A stretch of DNA of 64,000 nt, taken from assembly GCA_023376005.1 (NCBI GenBank), contig CM042157.1:50983817-51047816 (forward strand), given 5' to 3'. The notes beneath the pieces were generated by a model that was not told where the DNA came from, searched no databases, and saw only the letters and a program-made list of their open reading frames with translations. Shown one piece after another: positions 59,060 through 64,000 of this stretch (position 1 is the first letter of the stretch; each line of letters opens with the position of its first letter). The DNA is from Doryteuthis pealeii (lineage: Eukaryota > Mollusca > Cephalopoda > Myopsida > Loliginidae). The translations under genes were made by a program, and so were the position numbers.

Positions 59060-59135
59060 TGTTATATTATATAGGTTAGTTAGTGGATAAGTTTAGAGTT
59101 TAAAGGATTATCTAATGGACTTAACTAATACAACA
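59060..59135 (-). repeat. 5' LTR, internally deleted (76 bp)
   Basis: Same ends as the 55048 LTR but lacking about 80 bp after GGTTAGT. Confidence 0.75.
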
Positions 59136-59655
59136 CACTCTGCTATCAATGTTGAGTAACTCCTGGTTTAAACTGGCAAAGGGGAAGTAGTTAATTTCCT
59201 GACCCCCCCCCCGAGCAGACTGGATTAACACAAGGTCATAATGAAGGAAGAGACATACACAAACCGAATCTTATGCGCTAGTGCCAAAGGTGCGTGATCC
59301 AGTGTCCCCTCTAGTTGAGAAATGGAGAGTTTATATTGAGTTCATTTGGATTTGTCGGTGAGACAAATATGCTGCTGCTGCTGCTGCTAACATGAACCTA
59401 CCAAGGGAGTACTAATATCAACACGATCAAAACAATAAAACGGAAAAAACAAAAACAAAACAAAAAAACTATTTATAACTTTTTTTGAGTGGGGGGATTA
59501 ATTCTATTTACACAAAATTACAGAATTTTGTTTTTCTTTAGCGGGTAATTATTTTCATATTGTCTGAAATGTCTGCTTGACGGCAGCTTTTGAGATTTTG
59601 TTGTACCAAACTATTACTTTTGACTGTGTATTTTTTACCATTTGGTTTTCCGTTT

Positions 59656-59688
<33 letters not shown>

Positions 59689-59739
59689 TTCTTCTTTTTC
59701 TTCTTCTACTTATTATTATTAGTAGTAATATTAGTAGTA

Positions 59740-61197
59740 GTAGTAGTAGTTTTTCACACCTGTCGTAGCTCGTGGTTCACTGGAGGCTGAGTGACAGCAA
59801 GTCTCCTCTGATCTGCAGGAGTCTTCTGAGTATTCTAGCCGATCCGAACAGTGCTGTAGTTTGTATGGTTTCGATTCTTCCTCTGATTTCCAATTCTCCC
59901 AAATTCTTTTCCAGAGCTTTGGGGACCGTTCAATTGGTACGGCCTTTACCTTCATGTTCCACAGTTTCCTCAGTTCTCTGGCAAGGTCTAATTATTTGTC
60001 TATCTTTTCGCTTTCTTTCACTCGGTGGTCGGTCGGCAAAGTACATGAGATCACAGGTTCTCTTCTTCTTGTTGATTAATACTAGATCCGGTTTCCTTGG
60101 CCGGGATGAGGTGATCCGTCTGTACCTTGAAGTCCTAGAGAATTTTATGCGTCTCATTCTCTTGGACATGTTCAGGCTTGTGCATATACCATTTAGTTGG
60201 ATGGTGAAACATGAATTTCTTGCATAATTCCAAATGGATTAGCTTTCCCACAGAGTCGTGCCAAGTCTTGTAATCTCTTATTATTAGGTGAGTTTTTCAC
60301 ACCGGAGTTAGCTGATGGTATTTCACTGGAGTATGAGTGACAAGTCTCCTCAGAGTGACAAGTCTCTCTAGGACTATTGTTTCAAGAGTGTAAAGCCTTG
60401 TCATTAATTTTATAGTCCTTTGGTTAATTCGTCAGAGTTGTGCATTTTAAGAATGACCAAGAGTATCTTATAATGGAGACAGTCCAGATACTTATTCTTT
60501 CATCTTTGTTTGCTTGATATTATCTGCTTCTAAAATTCCTAAGTATTCGTAACTTTCTTTTTCTTCAAGTCATTTTATATTGTCCTAATTTGGTAGTTTC
60601 ATTCCGTCAATTAATTCCGTCCATTAATTATCTTTCCCCCTTTTTTATTACTAACATAGCACATTTTTCTATTCCGAATTCCATCTCTATATATTGGCTA
60701 TATATTCTAATGGTTTGTACTTCTGATTCTTTTTCATTTTTGCAAACTTTTTAATGTCATCCATGTACATAATGTGGTTTATTTTTTCCTGCAAGTTAGT
60801 GAATTTGTATCCCCCTGTACATTTTCTAAGTATATGGTTGAGTGGCATCATTGCTATAATAAATAGTAGTGGTGATAACGAGTCTCCTTGGAAAATACCT
60901 CTTTGGATTTTTGAAATACCTCTTTTATTTTACTGGGATTGCCTTCCTGCTTTTAATTGGACTCTCTAGTTTTCCATGTCTTTTTCAATGAAATTTATCA
61001 TGTTGTTGGATATTTTGTACATTTTTAAACATTCTAAAGTATGTATGGTATGTGGGGCCATGTCATAGGCCTTTCTGTAGTCGATCCATGCCATTGCAAT
61101 ATGTTTTCGCCTATTTTAACTTCTTTAAGGATGTGTTGATCTATAAGTCATGTGTTCCTCTTTTTCTCTGTGGCATCCTTTCTGTTCTTCAGGAAAA

Positions 61198-61200
<3 letters not shown>
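59740..61200 (-). pseudogene. LINE 3' half with restriction-like endonuclease
   Basis: Minus-strand order: RT motif A, IAMAWIDYRKAYDMAPH (~61095). Then RGIFQGDSLSPLLFIIAM-like motif B, read with a frame break (~60890), and HIMYMDD motif C (~60765). Near 60090 RKPDLVLINKKKRTCDLMYF gives the PD...K pattern of R2/R4/NeSL-type endonucleases. IETIQT-like and ALLRSARILRR-like debris closes at ~59780. Frames are broken repeatedly, and the 5' end is cut at an (ATT)n run. The 151-codon plus ORF at 59772 is antisense. Confidence 0.7.
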
Positions 61201-61247
<47 letters not shown>

Positions 61248-61275
61248 TTTATTCATTTATTTATTTATTTATTTT
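61199..61275. repeat. (ATT)n tract
   Basis: ATT triplets then TTTA repeats; encodes the Ile and Leu runs of two spurious ORFs. Confidence 0.95.
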
Positions 61276-61371
61276 AAATTACATCAAGTAAGTAAATTCG
61301 TCTTTAATCTCATAGCGCAACCGAAATGTCTGGGTAGATTTAACTTGTGCGAAAGGGATTGAAATAAGATG

Positions 61372-61525
61372 TTTTTGCAGATATATTTATTCACGTGAAT
61401 AACAAGCAACCTTTGATACTTTTTAGGGCCCGTTCCAGAGTGAGTCTGGGTGGTATTAAACAAACCCTGCTAGAGTGTTCCGGGCTTAATGTAGTTAACT
61501 GTAGCTTATGGTCAAACTGTTACAG
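61372..61525 (-). mobile_element. LTR fragment, copy of 43618-43768
   Basis: Shares GAATAACAAGCAACCTT, GGGCCCGTT, AGAGTGAGTCTGG and TTAATGTAGTTAACTGTAGC with the first copy. It starts TGTAACAG on the minus strand. No polypurine tract adjoins it. Confidence 0.6.
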
Positions 61526-61529
61526 GGAT

Positions 61530-62100
61530 TTACTACAAAGAATAATGCACGCAAATACATTTTCAATTATTAACACATTAAAGACACAATTTCATTGAAA
61601 TGAAAACACAAAAACAAAAAATTGAATTTCACAATGAATTTTATTCATTTGTTACAAATATTTTAATTATCATCCATCCTTCATTTAAACTATTTGTCTT
61701 CGCAAAAACCGATTATTGTATATAAATAAATATCCATTCTGAATTTGACACCGACGTCGTATGAAAAGGAAAGTCTGAAAGTAAGTCTCCGTATAAAAAT
61801 AGACAAAATTTTGTTAAAGTTCTGATTAAAAACACAAAATAATACAAAAACACTTCATTGATATATATATACATATATAAAATATTTTTCGTTGTTAATG
61901 TACTGGAAACAATGATCCGACAACTACGCGTGGTTACTAAAAAGTCCTCGGCCCGACCTAAAAAGGAATGACCTTGACCAAAGCTGGGGAACATGCAGCT
62001 GTATTTAGCTTTCTCAACCACCATGTTTGACGCCTCACAAAAAGGTGCCACTCCGATAGGCCATGGTATGTTACACACACGCACACACACACACACACGC
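61530..62100. other. AT-rich stretch, no gene recognised
   Basis: A 163-codon minus ORF (61713-62204) runs through it but is led by (TA)n-encoded Ile-Tyr repeats and shows no domain. Confidence 0.45.
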
Positions 62101-62113
62101 GCGCACGCGCGCA

Positions 62114-62116
<3 letters not shown>

Positions 62117-62178
<62 letters not shown>
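62117..62178. repeat. (TA)n microsatellite
   Basis: Preceded by a CA/CG tract at 62075-62114. Confidence 0.95.
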
Positions 62179-62182
<4 letters not shown>

Positions 62183-62473
62183 ATTCTTCAAATGTTGCAA
62201 CCACATTTTCCCTGTATTAGCATTAGTAGTTAATCCAAAAAGTGATCAATATATTTCCTAAAGTACTGAGCATTCATAGTTGCAGAAAAATGTTTTGTTC
62301 TCTACCACAGTATTCAAGGTACACCTTCAGGAGTGCTAAAAAATATAGGTATCTACATTTTATATATACTTGTCAGCATGAGAATTAGTTTGGAATTATT
62401 TTTATGTGCAAAGATATATACGCAAATATTTATATATACGTTTGAGTACATATAAATATTTTGGTTGAATCCT

Positions 62474-62513
62474 ATCAAGAAAACACTTAATTGTTATTAA
62501 GTGTTTCCTTGAT
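62474..62513. repeat. short hairpin beside (CA)n
   Basis: ATCAAGAAAACACTTAAT and its reverse complement with one mismatch, 4-nt loop, then CCACACACAC. Confidence 0.8.
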
Positions 62514-62534
62514 TCCACACACACACACACACAC

Positions 62535-62568
<34 letters not shown>

Positions 62569-62814
62569 ATATATATATATATATATACAGTTTGCTACAT
62601 TTATAAGTAAAGAGTGGACAATATCATTCATATAGGATATACATCTAACTTAGGGAATGCAAAGGAAGGCTCCTATTATGCCCCCTAAAAAACGTAACTA
62701 CTCTTCCAACGACGCACCATATAATGAAAAGTACGCGTGTACATAATTCACTTGGCTTTAAAATCGCATATTTGCCTTTATACCTTCGCTACGATAAATT
62801 ATATATATATATAT

Positions 62815-62817
<3 letters not shown>

Positions 62818-62874
<57 letters not shown>
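62818..62874. repeat. (CT)n microsatellite
   Basis: Pure CT run followed by a GT run. Confidence 0.95.
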
Positions 62875-62876
<2 letters not shown>

Positions 62877-62904
62877 GTGGTGTGTGTGTGTGTGTGATAA
62901 AATT

Positions 62905-62974
62905 TAGAAACAAACACGGGATGTTATGATGGATGGAAATTTCCATCCATCATAACATCCCGTGTTTGTTTCTA
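62905..62974. repeat. snap-back palindrome 3, perfect, with constant tail
   Basis: Two 35-bp arms without mismatch or loop, centred on GGAAATTTCC. It is followed by CACATACTGTCGGATTAATT TCCTC, the tail shared with palindromes 1 and 2. Confidence 0.92.
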
Positions 62975-63011
62975 TATTTTCTCCACATACTGTCGGATTA
63001 ATTTCCTCATC

Positions 63012-63015
63012 TTAC

Positions 63016-63100
<85 letters not shown>

Positions 63101-63122
63101 CTCTTTTCAAGGTAAAACACAT

Positions 63123-63183
<61 letters not shown>
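63012..63183. repeat. (CA)n and (TA)n microsatellites
   Basis: CA at about 63020-63052 and TA at 63058-63092 and 63130-63183. Confidence 0.95.
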
Positions 63184-63187
<4 letters not shown>

Positions 63188-63280
63188 ATAATTATATATA
63201 ATTCCTCATTCAAAAATTCAATATCAAAAATTCTATATATATATATATACACACACATATGTCTATAATATATATTTATG

Positions 63281-63427
63281 GGAAGATAATTTTTGGGTTT
63301 TAATGCAAAGCATGAGGGAGAGATGTAAAATAAATGAAAAACAGTGTTGGATATTATGTACTAAGTTTAATTTATTATTCCAACATTTCGAAAGATTCGA
63401 GCTTTCTTTTACAAGGAATTGTGTGGT

Positions 63428-63468
<41 letters not shown>

Positions 63469-63640
63469 TATATATGTCTATATTATATACTTATAGGAAA
63501 ATGATTTTTAGGGTTGTTTTGAAACATGAAAAAAAATGAGTGTAATAAATGAAGAACTTATTTAAATATTATGTTCTAAATTCCATTCATTTACCGATAT
63601 TTCGAGGAGCCACGTTCCTCTTTTTCAAAGGCCTATGATA
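63281..63640. repeat. two diverged direct copies of a repeat end
   Basis: 63281-63420 and 63493-63640 share AAGATAATTTTTGGGTTTTA/AAATGATTTTTAGGGTTG, ATATTATGT-CTAA, and ACATTTCGAAAGATTCG/ATATTTCGAGGAGCCACG followed by a TTCTTTTACAAGG/TCTTTTTCAAAGG segment. A (GT)n run separates them. Confidence 0.65.
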
Positions 63641-63967
63641 GTTTGACTGTTGTTTCCTGTCTCTAGTCTTTCTCTGCTCAGGTGGTGCTTTTGTTTTGCA
63701 CTGTCTTTGATGTTGTTGCCCCCTTCTTTCTATTGATTCCACCGCTGGTTTGGGTCGGGATGGGGTGGGGGTCAGGTTCTGTGTATTGGTAGTCGACTGC
63801 TTTATGTGTGGTGGGGATGTGTTAAAGTATCTGTTAAAATTTAAGTTCCCTAGATGTTTAAACCTTGTGTGTGTATGCAGACGTATACTATCCATTTTGT
63901 TTCTTTGTTTGTGCTTTTGAGTAGATGGAAAGTTGTGTTCTTTTAGGGTGCATTTCAGATTGCCCAA
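63587..63967 (-). CDS. unassigned Lys/Pro/Gln-rich ORF, likely repeat-encoded
   Basis: 126 codons, ending PLKKRNVAPRNIGK inside the second copy of the 63281 repeat. Composition is basic and low complexity (RGQQHQRQCK, TPTPSRPKPAVE). HNFPSTQKHKQRNKMDSIRL at the start looks like ordinary protein. The frame may enter from beyond the window. Its stop inside a repeat end suggests the C-terminus of a retroelement (Penelope-like or LINE) rather than a host gene. Confidence 0.35.
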   Translation of the reverse strand: MGNLKCTLKEHNFPSTQKHKQRNKMDSIRLHTHTRFKHLGNLNFNRYFNTSPPHIKQSTTNTQNLTPTPSRPKPAVESIERRGQQHQRQCKTKAPPEQRKTRDRKQQSNYHRPLKKRNVAPRNIGK

Positions 63968-64000
63968 TGTGTGCTGTTGCTTGTTAAATTACTTCGCTAT

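Larger units (their letters stand above)
55048..59135 (-). mobile_element. near-complete Ty3/gypsy element with both LTRs
   Basis: Bounded by related LTRs (55048-55203 and 59060-59135) with TG...CA ends. Host flanks TACTC and CACTC fit a 5-bp target duplication with one change. A purine tract AAGAAGGGGAGG abuts the 3' LTR, and TGATGTCAGA-type sequence abuts the 5' LTR where the primer site belongs. Coding fragments of Gag, RT, RNase H and integrase lie in the expected order but are full of stops and frameshifts. Confidence 0.8.

Noticed and set aside
59772..60227. 151-codon plus-strand ORF
   Set aside because: The minus strand reads as the endonuclease end of a LINE, so this is its shadow.
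61713..62206. 163- and 82-codon minus ORFs
   Set aside because: Led by Ile-Tyr and Cys-Val runs from TA and CA microsatellites, with no domain after them.

Overview
The window looks like a piece of a mollusc genome, most likely a coleoid cephalopod (octopus, squid or cuttlefish). The reasons are very high AT content, dense (TA)n, (CA)n and (CT)n microsatellites, several tRNA-derived SINE families, broken Ty3/gypsy and LINE elements, and one host gene spread over very long introns. The species call is inference. Nothing prokaryotic is present.

Only one host gene is well supported. It is a three-exon ALKBH4 gene on the minus strand: exon 1 at 39376-39507, exon 2 at 28197-28403, exon 3 at 22205-22771. 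All junctions are GT-AG and phase 0, and the product is 301 residues. Nearly everything else is repeat or unassigned AT-rich DNA, and most longer ORFs are antisense shadows or retroelement debris.

Layout. 1-11.6 kb: mostly non-repetitive AT-rich DNA. It holds a striking array of seven related hairpins (3655-4455) whose stems differ between copies yet stay paired. 11.6-17.6 kb: a SINE graveyard with three families, a deleted mariner element and a snap-back palindrome. 18.0-20.4 kb: a LINE 3' fragment, then a compact module with heat-shock-element-like motifs, a TATA box and a poly(A) signal. 22.2-39.5 kb: ALKBH4. Its introns hold a decayed LINE (25.0-27.2 kb), a broken gypsy element (28.9-32.6 kb), three copies of a TA-flanked MITE, a tandem ~575-bp repeat and poly-C-bearing non-coding repeats. 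40-45 kb: copies of those repeats, including a long fold-back element. 43.6-49.7 kb: collided Ty3/gypsy fragments. 50.1-53.3 kb: an inverted SINE pair. 54.4-59.1 kb: a retropepsin relic, then an almost complete gypsy element with both LTRs, primer-site-like and polypurine sequences. 59.7-61.2 kb: a LINE 3' half. 61.4-64 kb: microsatellites, a perfect palindrome and the ends of another repeat.

The strongest candidate for something undescribed is the seven-hairpin array. Next are the palindromes with variable arms and a constant tail, the non-coding fold-back family around ALKBH4 exon 1, and the heat-shock-like promoter module.
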